The position numbers and the translations under genes are program-made. 64,000 nucleotides of DNA from the NCBI RefSeq assembly GCF_014646915.1, contig NZ_BMOE01000014.1, positions 26,978 through 90,977 of the forward strand. Direction: 5' to 3'. Source of the DNA: Deinococcus aquiradiocola (lineage in GTDB: Bacteria > Deinococcota > Deinococci > Deinococcales > Deinococcaceae). Of the stretch, positions 15,421 to 24,939 are shown piece after piece; within the stretch, counting starts at the first letter, position 1, and each line of letters starts with the position of its first letter. The notes beneath the pieces were generated by a model, which made no database searches, was not told the DNA's origin, and saw nothing but the letters and a program-made list of their open reading frames with translations.

Positions 15421-18239
15421 CAGTACCTCCATCCGGCCACGGGATCCGTGACGGCGGACCCGGGCGCGCCCGTGAAGCGGAAGCGGTACGTGAACGTGCG
15501 TTCAGCGGCGGGCAGGGGGTCGAGGGTGAGGGTGTTGCTGCCGTCCAGCAGCGTCGCGCCCTGTGGGAGCGGGTCCTGCAGGGTGAAGCCCGCGAGGGCC
15601 TGCGCGGCGGTGACGGTGACCTGCACTCGGTACACGTTGTCCTCGGCGGTCGTGAAGACCTGCTTGCGGACCTGCAGCACGCCGGGGGCCTGGGCAGTGC
15701 CCATGCTGAGGGTGGTGTCGCGGATCACGTCGACGTTCCCGGCGTTCGGTTGCAGCGCGAAGTCCACGCTGGTGAGGTTGCGGACGTACACGCCGCGGCT
15801 GCCGGGGCGACCGCCGTCCTGCGGGACGGTGAGCGGCTGCTGCGCGACGCTGGACGGGTCGAGCCGCAGTGCCGCGAAGCCCTCGCGGACGCTCCCGAAG
15901 TGGTAGCGGCCGGTGGCGTCCGTCAGGGCGATGCGGCCGTTCGCGAGGATCACGCGGGCGTTCTGGACGGGCACGTCCACGCCCTGGTCGTAGCGGCCGT
16001 TGCGCTGCACGTCCTGGAACACGTACCCGACGATGTCCCCGACCGGCGCGAACAGCAGCGGCGTGATGCGGTTGGTGGCGCTGGCGGACTGCTCGGGAAT
16101 CTCGGAGCCGTTCGCGGAGATGGCGCGGGCGATGGCGGTGTTCTGGATGCGGTCGCCGGTCGCGCTCGGCAGGACGCGCGCCTCGAAGATCACCTCGTGC
16201 TGCGCGCCGGGCCCGAGTTCCGGCAGCACCCAGACGTGGTCCGTGCCGGTGATGGTGGGGTCGTTGATGGGCGCGCCGTTGAAGCGGCTGCTGCCGGGAA
16301 TGTATTCCAGGCCGACCGGCATGCTGTCCGTGATCTCGACCCTGCGCATGGTGGCGACGGTGGAGGGGTTCCGGACGAGGAAGGTGTACGTGACGATGTC
16401 CCCGATGCTGACCTCGGCGGGCGTGCTGGTCTTGCTGAACACCAGGCTGCCGGAGAAGACGGGCGTGGTGACGGGCGCCGACGGGACCGGCTGCACGAAC
16501 TCGGTGCTGGTGAGCGTGAAGGCGTTGCTGATGACCGTGTCGTCCGGCGTGCCGGTCGCGACGCGGGCCGTGACGGTGCGCGTGACGGTCTGCCCGGCGG
16601 GGATGGTGCCGATGGTCCACGTGACGGTGCCGCCCGCGTAGGTGCCGTTGTCGGACGACAGGTATTCCAGGTGGCTGTCGAGCGGGTCGCTGAGCACGAC
16701 ATTGTGGATGTCGACGGGCAGGGGGTTCAGGACGGTCAGGGTGTACGTGAGGGTCTCGCCCTGCTTGACGGTGCCGGTGGGGCTGACGGTCTTGGTGAGG
16801 CCCGGCTGGCCGATCACGATGTCGCCCACGCGGTCGAGGGTGGCGTTCTCGGGTGCGCCGCGCGTGCCGCTGACCGTGAGGCGCAGTTCCTCCCAGGGGG
16901 TGCCGTTCACGTCCTGCGCGCGGATGCTCTGAATGCCGCCCACCTGCGGGGTGAGGCACACCTGGAAGTCGTGCGTGGCGCCGGGCGCGAGCGTGAGGTT
17001 CTGACGCATGGGGCTGCCGTCGAGTTCGAGGAGCTGGGGTTCGGCGGTGCCGGTCGTGACTTCGGCGCGCACGCTGAGGGTGTCGTCGCGGTCCCCGAGG
17101 TTCTGCTCGGTGTGCCTGAAGCAGGTCGTCTGGTTCGCGAAGATCATGTCCTTGGTCTGCAGGTCGTCGCTGCTGAGTTCACCGCCGGGCAGGGCCTGCG
17201 CGTTCCCGATCGGGCCGACCGCGATGAGGGGCGCGTAGCGCACGTCGACGGTCGCGCCGGTCTGCGTGTCGGGCGTGCCGGGGCTGCTGAGCTGCGCGAC
17301 GTTGCGGCGCGTGCCGACCTCGGTGGGGGGCGCGGTGAGGCGGAAGGTCAGGCTGCCGCTCGCGCCGCTGGCGAGACTGTCGAGCCGCCAGCGCAGGCCG
17401 ATCACGCTGTTCGGTTCGCCGCTCATCCAGGTGCTGCCGTCGGACGTGAACTCCACACGGCCCGTGGCGGTGCTGGCGCTGCCGGGCACGTACGTGAAGC
17501 CCTGCATGTCGGGGGTGTTCAGGAGGTCCGTGACGATCACTTCGCGGGAGGTGCCGCTGCCGGTGTTGCTCAGGCCGAGGGTCACGCCGACCACGCCGCC
17601 CGGCATGACGCGCGCCGCGTCGAAGCTCTTGCTGAGCGCCAGGGCGGGCGGGTCGGCCACGTCGAGGCGGGCGACGTTGTCGCTGTCGGTCGCGCCGCCC
17701 AGGGCCGCCGCGCAGACCGCCGCGAGGTTCAGGAAGGCCTGACCGCGGCTGCCGTTCTGGGTGCTGGCCCGCACGAGGAGCGCGGCGCTGCCGTCGGCGG
17801 GCAGGTCGATGGACGTGACGGCGGGCTCGTCCGTGTCGATCAGGCCGTTGCCGTTCGCGTCGAGGTGCACGCTCAGGTCGCCGGGCGTGAAGGCGGAACT
17901 GCGGTCGGTGGTGGTGCTGAGCGTGAAGGTGTTGACGGCGTTGCCGGTGTTGCTGAGCGTGTAGTGCAGCGTGGCCGTCTCGGCGGGCAGCAGGTTGACG
18001 CTCTGGCCGGGGGCGCTCAGGGTACCGTTCGGCAGGACGCTCAGCGAGCAGACCTGCGAGACGACCGTCTGCACGGTGGCGGAGCGGGCGGTGAAGGGAG
18101 CGCCGCTGCCGTCGTCACTGACGCCCTGGAAGGTCGCCTGGTTCTCGATCACGGTGCCGGCCGGAGTTCCGGCAGCGCCTGCCAGACCCAGCAGGGTCAC
18201 GATCAGGGCCAGCAGGTGGGTTAGGGGATGGTGACGCAT
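15420..18239 (-). CDS. Exported DUF11 / SdrB-like repeat protein (939 aa)
   Basis: First gene of the coupled three-gene envelope operon. MRHHPLTHLLALIVTLLG begins a signal peptide. DUF11-type repeats start at about residues 200 (LALSKSFDAARVMPGG), 480 (GLTKTVSPTGTVKQGETLT) and 600 (VFSKTSTPAEVSIGDIVTY). At about 735-815 there is an SdrD-B-like domain (VGYVFQDVQRNGRYDQGVD, LTDATGRYHFGSVREG). A last DUF11-like domain ends GWRY. CGGAGGCTTC precedes the ATG. Family knowledge says such domains build stalks or adhesins; the role here is not known. Confidence 0.82.
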   Translation of the reverse strand: MRHHPLTHLLALIVTLLGLAGAAGTPAGTVIENQATFQGVSDDGSGAPFTARSATVQTVVSQVCSLSVLPNGTLSAPGQSVNLLPAETATLHYTLSNTGNAVNTFTLSTTTDRSSAFTPGDLSVHLDANGNGLIDTDEPAVTSIDLPADGSAALLVRASTQNGSRGQAFLNLAAVCAAALGGATDSDNVARLDVADPPALALSKSFDAARVMPGGVVGVTLGLSNTGSGTSREVIVTDLLNTPDMQGFTYVPGSASTATGRVEFTSDGSTWMSGEPNSVIGLRWRLDSLASGASGSLTFRLTAPPTEVGTRRNVAQLSSPGTPDTQTGATVDVRYAPLIAVGPIGNAQALPGGELSSDDLQTKDMIFANQTTCFRHTEQNLGDRDDTLSVRAEVTTGTAEPQLLELDGSPMRQNLTLAPGATHDFQVCLTPQVGGIQSIRAQDVNGTPWEELRLTVSGTRGAPENATLDRVGDIVIGQPGLTKTVSPTGTVKQGETLTYTLTVLNPLPVDIHNVVLSDPLDSHLEYLSSDNGTYAGGTVTWTIGTIPAGQTVTRTVTARVATGTPDDTVISNAFTLTSTEFVQPVPSAPVTTPVFSGSLVFSKTSTPAEVSIGDIVTYTFLVRNPSTVATMRRVEITDSMPVGLEYIPGSSRFNGAPINDPTITGTDHVWVLPELGPGAQHEVIFEARVLPSATGDRIQNTAIARAISANGSEIPEQSASATNRITPLLFAPVGDIVGYVFQDVQRNGRYDQGVDVPVQNARVILANGRIALTDATGRYHFGSVREGFAALRLDPSSVAQQPLTVPQDGGRPGSRGVYVRNLTSVDFALQPNAGNVDVIRDTTLSMGTAQAPGVLQVRKQVFTTAEDNVYRVQVTVTAAQALAGFTLQDPLPQGATLLDGSNTLTLDPLPAAERTFTYRFRFTGAPGSAVTDPVAGWRY

Positions 18240-18496
18240 GAAGCCTCCGGGCGGGGGGACGGGGTAGATGTTGACGGAGTGCGTCTGCCCAACATGGTCC
18301 GGATGGAGTTCATCATGCCACTGCGGCGACGCGGTTGGAGCTGTACATGAAAGGAGTTTCTGGATTTGGGCGGCGCGTGAAGCAAAACGGGAACTGCGAA
18401 AGGGGTGGTGCGGGAAAAAGGGTCGTGCCGAACAGGTGAGGGACTGGTGTGGGGAAAACGGGTGTGCCCCAGGAGGCGGGGCACACCCGGCGGGGA
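18240..18496 (-). promoter_or_regulatory. Leader/promoter region of the three-gene DUF11 operon
   Basis: The 257 bases between the 658 aa gene and the 939 aa gene. The terminator at 18455-18488 ends the upstream unit, so a promoter for the large operon should lie in 18240-18455 on the minus strand. I could not fix a convincing -35/-10 pair. Confidence 0.35.
18455..18488 (-). terminator. Rho-independent terminator of the 658 aa DUF11 gene
   Basis: Read on the minus strand, GGGTGTGCCCC pairs perfectly (11 bp) with GGGGCACACCC around a 7-base loop and is followed by GTTTTCC. Confidence 0.85.
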
Positions 18497-20473
18497 TCAG
18501 TTGATCTTGACCTTGAAGGTCACGACGAAGCTCTGACCGGGCTTCAGGATGTCGTTGTTGTCGATGGTGTTGTCGTTGTTGCTGTCCACGGCCACTTCGA
18601 CCTTGGTGGCCGCCGCGAGCGCGGTGGGCGCGGTGGCGGACCAGGCGCCGGTCCCGCCGACGCGGTAGAGGATCTTGGCGGGCGCCGCGATGGCGGTGGT
18701 CGCGCTGATGCTCACGAAGCTGGTGTTGGTGGGGAGCGTGTCGGACACGATGGCAGCCTTGATGTTGGCGTTGCCGGTGTCCTGGCCGGTGATGCTGTAC
18801 GTGACGGTGTCACCGGGCTTGGCGCTCGCGAGGTCCACGGCCTTCACGACGTAGTTGGTGGGCGTGCCGACCTTGGGGATGGTGATGGTGTCGTTGGTGT
18901 CGTTCGCCGTGACGCCGGTGGTGTTGCCGGTGACGCTCTGCGTGACCGGGTACGCGCCGGGGTAGGCGTTGTTGGGGATGCTCACGACGGGGATCAGGCA
19001 GTACGTCGCGCCGGGGGCCACGCTGGGCGTGGCGGTGATGGCGGTGGTGCTGTCGGCCGTGCCGTCGCAGTTCGCGTCGGGGAGGTACGTGACGGGCACC
19101 GTGACGCTGCCGGTGGGGGTGCTGAAGGTGACGGTGCCGGCGGGCGTGAACGCCTCGGGGGCGCCGCCGGTGTTCTTGATCTGCATCGGCACGCTCGTCA
19201 GGGTGACGGAGGTGCTGCCGCCGGGGTTGTTGCCGGCCGGGGTGGGCGCGGTCTGGGTGGGGGTCTGGGTGGCGTCGGGGCCGGTGGCGGTCTTGTCACC
19301 GTAGGCGACGCCGGGCAGCAGGACCGTGTCGGTGGTGGTGTCGGTCTTGGTGGCGTCGTTGCTGCTCTTGGCCGTGACGGTCACGGTGGGCTGCTTGGTG
19401 TTGTCGGTGGTGGTGCTGCCCGCCGGGAAGGTCACCTCGATGCGGATGTCCTTGCTGGCGCCCGCGGCAATGGTGCCGGTGTCGACGGTGCCGTCGCTGT
19501 CGGTGTCGGTCAGGACCGCGCCGCTCGCGTCGAGGATGCGGACGGTCGCGCCGGCCGGCAGGTTGAGGCTCGCGGCGGTGATGTCGAAGGTGTCGGTGCG
19601 GTTACCGGTGTTGGTGATCGTGTTGGTGAAGGTGACCTTGGTGGTGGTGCTGGTCGCCGGGGCGGTCGAGGTGTCGTTCAGCTCGGCGATGGTGATGCCG
19701 GTGGTGGTGGTGGTGTCGGTCGTACCGGCGGGCGCGTTGCCGGCCGCGTAGCCTTTCGGGCCGATGACGCCGGCGTCCGTGCGGCTGATGGTCACGAGGT
19801 TGGCGTTGTTGCTGTCGGTCGGCTGCGTGAAGGGCGCGGCGGGCTCGTTGGTGGTGCCGGCCGTGCCGTTCGCCTGGCGCGTGCCGGTGGGGCTGCTGCC
19901 GTAGGTCTGGCCGTTGGTGGCGGTCGTGGGGACGACGTACACCTGGTAGAACTTGACGGACGTGTCCTGGGCGACGCCGCTGATGGTGGTGATGGGGGTG
20001 GAGGCCGCGACTTCGGCGGCGCTCAGCACGCCGTCGCCGCTGGTGTCGGCGCTGGCGGGGTAGTACTTCACGTTCGCGGTGGTGAGTCCCGTTCCGGTAC
20101 CGCCGACGCTGGGGGTGGTCAGGGCGTAGCTCTCGCCGTTGACGTTGCCGGTGTTGGTCAGGGTGTACTGGAAGGAGACGGTGTCGCCGGGCTTGATGCT
20201 GGTGAGGCTCTGGCCGGGGTTGGCGTAGTCGGCCGCCTGGGTGGGCGTGGTGCCGGCCGTGGTCTGGTTGGGGGTGATGGTGAAGCTGGGGTTGGGCAGC
20301 ACGGTCGTGGTGACCGTGTTGGAGTTGACGGTCGGCTGGGCCACGCCGGCGTCGTCAGCGAAGCTGATCTGGGCGGTGTTGGAGATCGTGGTGCCGGCGG
20401 TGGTGCCGGTGGCGCCAGCGGCACCGGCGGCCAGGGCGACCATCAGCGAGAGCAGACTCAGGGACTTCTTCAT
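18497..20473 (-). CDS. Exported DUF11 repeat protein (658 aa)
   Basis: Secreted or surface protein built mostly of beta-sandwich repeats. MKKSLSLLSLMVALAAGAAG is a signal peptide. The mature part is rich in Thr, Gly, Asn and Val, with repeat phrases such as SIKPGDTVSFQYTLTNTGN and SAKPGDTVTYSITGQDTGN, typical of DUF11 / conserved-repeat domains. It ends SFVVTFKVKIN. GAGGAGGAATGC precedes the ATG. The 171 aa gene lies 110 bases upstream on the same strand and is probably co-transcribed; a terminator follows immediately. Confidence 0.82.
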   Translation of the reverse strand: MKKSLSLLSLMVALAAGAAGATGTTAGTTISNTAQISFADDAGVAQPTVNSNTVTTTVLPNPSFTITPNQTTAGTTPTQAADYANPGQSLTSIKPGDTVSFQYTLTNTGNVNGESYALTTPSVGGTGTGLTTANVKYYPASADTSGDGVLSAAEVAASTPITTISGVAQDTSVKFYQVYVVPTTATNGQTYGSSPTGTRQANGTAGTTNEPAAPFTQPTDSNNANLVTISRTDAGVIGPKGYAAGNAPAGTTDTTTTTGITIAELNDTSTAPATSTTTKVTFTNTITNTGNRTDTFDITAASLNLPAGATVRILDASGAVLTDTDSDGTVDTGTIAAGASKDIRIEVTFPAGSTTTDNTKQPTVTVTAKSSNDATKTDTTTDTVLLPGVAYGDKTATGPDATQTPTQTAPTPAGNNPGGSTSVTLTSVPMQIKNTGGAPEAFTPAGTVTFSTPTGSVTVPVTYLPDANCDGTADSTTAITATPSVAPGATYCLIPVVSIPNNAYPGAYPVTQSVTGNTTGVTANDTNDTITIPKVGTPTNYVVKAVDLASAKPGDTVTYSITGQDTGNANIKAAIVSDTLPTNTSFVSISATTAIAAPAKILYRVGGTGAWSATAPTALAAATKVEVAVDSNNDNTIDNNDILKPGQSFVVTFKVKIN

Positions 20474-20583
20474 GCATTCCTCCTCAGGAATCGGGGTTCA
20501 GGTGAACGCGGGGGCAACGGGACGAGAGACGACGCAGGGGATGACGGACGCAGCACGCGCGGTGATGCGGGAAGAAAGGAGGA

Positions 20584-21099
20584 TCAGTTGACGCGCACCC
20601 GGAAGCTGAGCTTCAGGGACTCGTCGGCCGCGAGCTGGGCGATGACCCAGCGGACGTTGGTGTACTCGTTGGCGGGCGCAGCGACCTGTTTGGTGACGCT
20701 CTTGCCGTTCTCGGTCACGGTGACGGTCTTCATGGGCGTCGCGGTGAAGGTCTTGCCGCCGTCGATGCTGTACACCGTGTTCCAGCGGTCGCCGGTGGGG
20801 GTGGCGTTTCCGGCGTACACGGTGCCTTTGGGAACCGGGACGCTGATCACCGAGTTGCGGACGACTTTGGTGGAGACGTTGGTCACGGTGACCTCTTCTC
20901 GCAGCACGTCGCCCGGCAGGACCGTCTTGGGGGAGGGGACCACGGTCTCGACGGCCTTGCCGTTGACGGTGGCGGTCTTGATCCCGTCCTGTGCCAGCGA
21001 CACCTTGACGGGCGGGGTCGCGGGTGTGGTCTTGGCGGGCGTCGCCGTCTGTGCGGACGCCGATCCGAGCAGGACCACGATTGTCATGAGCTTCTTCAT
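20584..21099 (-). CDS. Small exported DUF11-like protein (171 aa)
   Basis: A single beta-sandwich unit of the same family as its downstream neighbours. MKKLMTIVVLLGSASAQ is a signal peptide. The remaining region contains VLPGDVLREEVTVTNVSTK and ends LKLSFRVRVN, matching the final strand of the 658 aa protein. GAGGAGAGTTAC precedes the ATG at 21099. It is probably the first gene of the DUF11 locus; function unknown. Confidence 0.75.
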   Translation of the reverse strand: MKKLMTIVVLLGSASAQTATPAKTTPATPPVKVSLAQDGIKTATVNGKAVETVVPSPKTVLPGDVLREEVTVTNVSTKVVRNSVISVPVPKGTVYAGNATPTGDRWNTVYSIDGGKTFTATPMKTVTVTENGKSVTKQVAAPANEYTNVRWVIAQLAADESLKLSFRVRVN

Positions 21100-21551
21100 G
21101 TAACTCTCCTCACGTGCTGGTGCCTCACCAACACAAAGCCGACAGACGCTGGTTGCTGCCAACTTCTGCCGGTCGCGCCACTGGCTCTGCATCCGGCTAG
21201 GCGCCCGATTGCGCCGAATGCTTCATCACCTCAGATTGTCTGGAGCCTTGTGAACCAGTCCTGCGGGTTCGGGCCGTGTTCCCACGCCAGCGCGTGGTGA
21301 CCACAGTCTGCTGAGACGGGTATCACAACAGACTTACAGCCGCAGGACAGGATAGGACAGGTGGGTGAGCCACGGTCACGGGGCGACCCGCATCCACACC
21401 CTCTCGGGCGAATGCTCACACATTCTAGTGAGTGAGTGTTTTTTCACATCTCCCCGCTGGGGTAAGCCATCTGGCTTAGTGCAGAGATCACACTCCTGTG
21501 CCACGGTCCTCTGACGTGCCCCCCCGCACGATCCGCTATGCTGCTCCCGAA
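21100..21551. promoter_or_regulatory. Divergent region between the DUF11 locus and ndk
   Basis: About 450 bases without a gene that I can support. For the minus strand a good -10 TAGAAT (21427-21422) would give a leader of about 310 bases for the 171 aa gene, but its -35 is poor. A short inverted repeat CTCAC/GTGAG (21415-21432) and a run of six T (21439-21444) sit beside it. TATGCT at 21537-21542 serves ndk. I see no known RNA family in the remainder. Confidence 0.35.
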
Positions 21552-21965
<414 letters not shown>

Positions 21966-21974
21966 GCGCCGCCC

Positions 21975-22013
21975 GAAGCGCCCCGCCCGGCCCCGTGCCC
22001 GGCGGGGCGCTTC
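21975..22013 (+). terminator. Hairpin terminator after ndk
   Basis: GAAGCGCCCCGCC pairs perfectly (13 bp) with GGCGGGGCGCTTC around a 13-base loop; no strong T-run follows. Confidence 0.7.
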
Positions 22014-22049
22014 ACGTGGGCCTCTCCTCTCCCCTGCTACACTCCGCGT

Positions 22050-22301
22050 ATGGCCCGTTCCGCATCCAGGTCCCCTGCCCGCCCGGTCAGCTACCGTGAC
22101 GCCTACGCCGCCCTCACGCGGATCGCGACCGAGCTGGAACACAGCGAGCCGGACCTGGACCGCGTCCTGCCGCTCATCGAGGAGGCGCAGGCCGCCTACG
22201 CGGTGTGCCGGGGGCGCATCGAGGCGCTGCAGGCGGCGCTGGGCGAAGAAGCCCTCGCCCCGCAGGACGACCCGGACGAAGATACGGACGAGCAGGACTG
22301 A
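22050..22301 (+). CDS. xseB: Exodeoxyribonuclease VII small subunit
   Basis: Small subunit that binds XseA to form the single-strand-specific exonuclease VII. The 83 aa product has a core like the family ([20 protein letters not shown], then two helical stretches with regularly spaced hydrophobics) and an acidic tail ([11 protein letters not shown]). No xseA is adjacent. TACACT (22038-22043) lies 6 bases before the ATG, indicating a leaderless mRNA. Confidence 0.8.
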   Translation: MARSASRSPARPVSYRDAYAALTRIATELEHSEPDLDRVLPLIEEAQAAYAVCRGRIEALQAALGEEALAPQDDPDEDTDEQD

Positions 22302-22341
22302 ACTGCACCCGGTGGCTTCGGGCGCACGGCCGCAACAGTCC

Positions 22342-22558
22342 ACCATATATATAGTCCGGCGCGAAGATGAATTCGTGGCCGCCCCCCGGCCCCTGCACGG
22401 AAGCCTTCCGCATCCCCGGACCCGCGGGGCATATCTGTGCTACACTCGTCTACTGAAACCCGCTTCGGCGGGTATGTTCCCGCGTCCGCTGAAGCGCGCT
22501 GGGTGACCCGAGGGGAACCCGTGTCTTCAAAAGTGGGCCGGTGTACGGGAGGAATACG
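22342..22558 (+). promoter_or_regulatory. Promoter and leader region of rplU-rpmA
   Basis: TATATATAG (about 22345-22353) is a striking AT-rich spot, and TACACT (22441-22446) is a second -10 candidate. A UUCG-capped hairpin (ACCCGC-TTCG-GCGGGT, 22458-22473) begins the leader of about 107 bases that ends at GGGAGGAATACG before rplU. Ribosomal-protein leaders of this kind often mediate autoregulation; whether this one does is an inference. Confidence 0.45.
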
Positions 22559-22861
22559 ATGTTCGCAGTTATTACGAGCGGTGGCAAGCAGTACCGCGTT
22601 TCCGAGGGCGACGTGCTCAAAGTCGAGAAGCTGAAGGGCGAGGCCGGCGACAAGATCGACCTGACCCCCCTGTTCGTTTCCGGCGACAAGGTCCTGACCG
22701 GCAGCGAGGCCGCCAAGTTCGTCGTGAGCGCCGAAGTGGTCGACCACGGCAAGCACAAGAAGATCTACATCCGCAAGTACAAGAGCGGCATCCAGTACCG
22801 CAAGCGGACCGGTCACCGCCAGCAGTTCACGGCGATCAAGATCGTCGGCATCAAGGGCTGA
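22559..22861 (+). CDS. rplU: 50S ribosomal protein L21
   Basis: Large-subunit ribosomal protein of 100 aa, family length. [20 protein letters not shown] at the start and [16 protein letters not shown] near the end are diagnostic. The ATG at 22559 has GGGAGG 7 bases upstream; an in-frame ATG at 22541 is ignored because L21 proteins begin at MFAVI. It precedes rpmA and obgE in the usual order. Confidence 0.97.
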   Translation: MFAVITSGGKQYRVSEGDVLKVEKLKGEAGDKIDLTPLFVSGDKVLTGSEAAKFVVSAEVVDHGKHKKIYIRKYKSGIQYRKRTGHRQQFTAIKIVGIKG

Positions 22862-23015
22862 ACCGCCCGGTTCAAGGGACGCCAGGGCACGCCCGGTCGC
22901 TCCTGCGAACATCGGTGAAGTGAGGGTCTTCCTCACCCCTGAACAAGAACCCCCGAACCCCCCAATCCTGCAGGTCCCGGCACGACGCGGCCGGACCGCA
23001 CCGAGGTAGACCAAC

Positions 23016-23288
23016 ATGGCACACAAGAAAGGCGTAGGTTCGTCCAAGAACGGACGTGACAGCAACCCCAAGTACCTGGGCGTGAAGAAGTTCGGCGGCG
23101 AGAAGGTCCTGGCCGGCAACATCCTCGTCCGTCAGCGCGGCACGAAGTTCCAGGCGGGCGCGGGCGTCGGCATGGGCCGCGACCACACCCTGTTCGCCCT
23201 CGTCGAGGGTCAGGTCGTGTTCGCCAACAAGGGCAACAAGGGCCGCTTCATCAGCGTCCAGGCGCCCGTCGCCGCTGCCGCTGACTGA
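23016..23288 (+). CDS. rpmA: 50S ribosomal protein L27
   Basis: Large-subunit protein near the peptidyl-transferase centre, 90 aa. [20 protein letters not shown] and [19 protein letters not shown] are diagnostic. There is no cleavable N-terminal extension of the Firmicutes type. GAGGTAGACCAAC precedes the ATG. The 154-base gap to rplU holds no gene. Confidence 0.97.
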   Translation: MAHKKGVGSSKNGRDSNPKYLGVKKFGGEKVLAGNILVRQRGTKFQAGAGVGMGRDHTLFALVEGQVVFANKGNKGRFISVQAPVAAAAD

Positions 23289-23308
23289 GTTCAGCGCAGC
23301 CTGAGAGT

Positions 23309-23346
23309 CACAGAGGCCGGGCCTGCGGGCTTCGGCCTCTGTGTTG
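23309..23346 (+). terminator. Rho-independent terminator after rpmA
   Basis: CACAGAGGCC pairs perfectly with GGCCTCTGTG and TTGT follows. It separates rplU-rpmA from obgE, so obgE needs its own promoter or read-through. Confidence 0.75.
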
Positions 23347-23487
23347 TACAGGGGCGGCACGCGGGACGGAGCGCGGCACCACACACGGCGTCCGTTTCAC
23401 GATACGGGCGCGCGGGGAGACGCCGGATGCACCTTCATCCCGCGCACCCCGGATCAATCGGCAGCACCCACAGCAGGCAGGAGAGTC

Positions 23488-24807
23488 ATGGCGTTCAGAG
23501 ATGTGCTGGAAATCGAGGTACAGGCGGGACACGGCGGCGACGGAAGCATGAGCTTCCACCGCGCCAAGTACACGCCCAAGGGCGGCCCGGACGGCGGGCA
23601 CGGCGGCAAGGGCGGCAGCATCATGCTGCGCGCCGTGGAGGGCGTGGACAGCCTGGAGCGGCTGCTCGGACGCCGGAAGTTCAAGGCCGAGAACGGCGCG
23701 TACGGCGAGGGCCGCCTGCGCCAGGGCAGTGACGGCACCGACACCGTCATCGACGTGCCGGTCGGCACGACGGCCTTCGACCTCGAGACGGGCCGGGTCG
23801 TGGCGGACCTCATCACGGCCGGGCAGGTCAAGGTCATCGCGCGCGGCGGCTTCGGCGGGCGCGGCAACAGCACCTTCGCGAGCAGCACGCGTCAGGCCCC
23901 GCGCTTCGCGGAGCTCGGCACGCGCGGCCAGTACCGCCGCATCCGGCTGGAGTTGCGCCTGATCGCGGACGTCGGCCTGGTCGGGTACCCGAACGCGGGC
24001 AAGTCCAGCCTGCTGAAGGCGCTCTCGAACGCGAACCCTGCCATCGCCGCGTACCCGTTCACGACCCTCTCGCCCATCCTGGGCGTGGTGGACGACCTGG
24101 ACCGCGACCGCCGCTTCACGCTGGCGGACATTCCCGGCATCATCGAGGGCGCCAGCGAAGGCAAGGGCCTGGGCCTGGAGTTCCTGCGGCACATCTCGCG
24201 CACGCGCCTGCTGGTGTACGTGCTGGACGTCACGCAGAACCCCGTGCAGGAACTCGGCGCCCTGCAGGCCGAACTGCGCGCCTACGACCCCACCCTGCTG
24301 GACGGGGTGTCGCTCGTGGCGCTCAACAAGATCGATCTCGTGGACGCCGACCTCGCGCAGCTCGCCGAGGACGAACTGAGCAGCATGGGTCTGCCGGTCA
24401 TGCAGGTCAGCGCGGGCGAGCACCTGAACCTCGACGCGCTCAAGCAGGCGATCTTCGAACTGCTGCCCCCGTACGAACTGTGGGCGCAGACGCACGCGCT
24501 GGAAGAAGAGTCCGACGTGCTGCGCGAAGCTCCCCTCACCATCGACACCCGGATGGACCCGCCCGACAAGAATCGTGGCGTGGAGGAAGGCGGCCCGGTC
24601 CGCGTGTGGATCGTGCAGGGCGGCGGCTTCGAGGACCGCCTGCAGCGCTTCTCGCGTCACCTCGAGGAAGCGTCCGAGTACCTGGGCGGTGTCTTCAAGC
24701 GCCAGGGGCTGTACAAGGCCCTGAAGCAGGTCGGCGCGCAGGAAGGCGACACCATCGAGATCGGACCGCACCGCTTCGAGTACTTCGACGACGAGGACCA
24801 CGGCTGA
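23488..24807 (+). CDS. obgE: GTPase Obg / CgtA
   Basis: Essential GTPase for late 50S assembly and stress control. The 439 aa product has the glycine-rich Obg fold (about 1-158: [24 protein letters not shown]), the G domain ([10 protein letters not shown] at about 165, DIPG, NKID), and a C-terminal OCT domain (about 365-439) ending [21 protein letters not shown] precedes the ATG. It is followed by yqeK, an LCP protein and rsfS, a common Deinococcus-Thermus order. Confidence 0.96.
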   Translation: MAFRDVLEIEVQAGHGGDGSMSFHRAKYTPKGGPDGGHGGKGGSIMLRAVEGVDSLERLLGRRKFKAENGAYGEGRLRQGSDGTDTVIDVPVGTTAFDLETGRVVADLITAGQVKVIARGGFGGRGNSTFASSTRQAPRFAELGTRGQYRRIRLELRLIADVGLVGYPNAGKSSLLKALSNANPAIAAYPFTTLSPILGVVDDLDRDRRFTLADIPGIIEGASEGKGLGLEFLRHISRTRLLVYVLDVTQNPVQELGALQAELRAYDPTLLDGVSLVALNKIDLVDADLAQLAEDELSSMGLPVMQVSAGEHLNLDALKQAIFELLPPYELWAQTHALEEESDVLREAPLTIDTRMDPPDKNRGVEEGGPVRVWIVQGGGFEDRLQRFSRHLEEASEYLGGVFKRQGLYKALKQVGAQEGDTIEIGPHRFEYFDDEDHG

Positions 24808-24869
24808 CCTCCGCAGGGCCGGGCACCGTGAATGAACGAATTCCACGGTTTCCGCCGCCCCGCGAGGCG

Positions 24870-24875
24870 TATACT
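24870..24875 (+). promoter_or_regulatory. -10 box TATACT upstream of the 18-aa ORF and yqeK
   Basis: TATACT ends 7 bases before the ATG of an 18-codon ORF at 24883. The spacing is the same as at the leaderless genes elsewhere in the window. No clear -35 is visible. Confidence 0.55.
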
Positions 24876-24882
24876 CGGGGCT

Positions 24883-24939
24883 ATGGCGCGGCAGATTTCG
24901 GAGCAGATGTTGCGACGGACCCGCAGGTCCCACGCATGA
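24883..24939 (+). CDS. Possible 18-aa leaderless leader peptide upstream of yqeK
   Basis: Reads MARQISEQMLRRTRRSHA and then TGA. The stop overlaps the yqeK ATG as ATGA (24936-24939). The peptide is very basic. It has no Shine-Dalgarno sequence but sits at leaderless spacing from TATACT, while yqeK itself has no good ribosome-binding site. This arrangement suggests that translation of the short ORF delivers ribosomes to yqeK. It could also be chance; only the geometry supports it. Confidence 0.45.
   Translation: MARQISEQMLRRTRRSHA

Noticed and set aside
13159..15906. A 915-codon open frame on the plus strand
   Set aside because: Antisense to the 1685 aa barrel protein; Gly/Arg/Val-rich with no domain or start signal.
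15750..18224. An 824-codon open frame on the plus strand
   Set aside because: Antisense to the 939 aa DUF11 protein; composition is that of a shadow frame.
21100..21551. SRP RNA, 6S RNA or RNase P RNA gene
   Set aside because: No conserved core sequences of these RNAs could be found in the gap on either strand.
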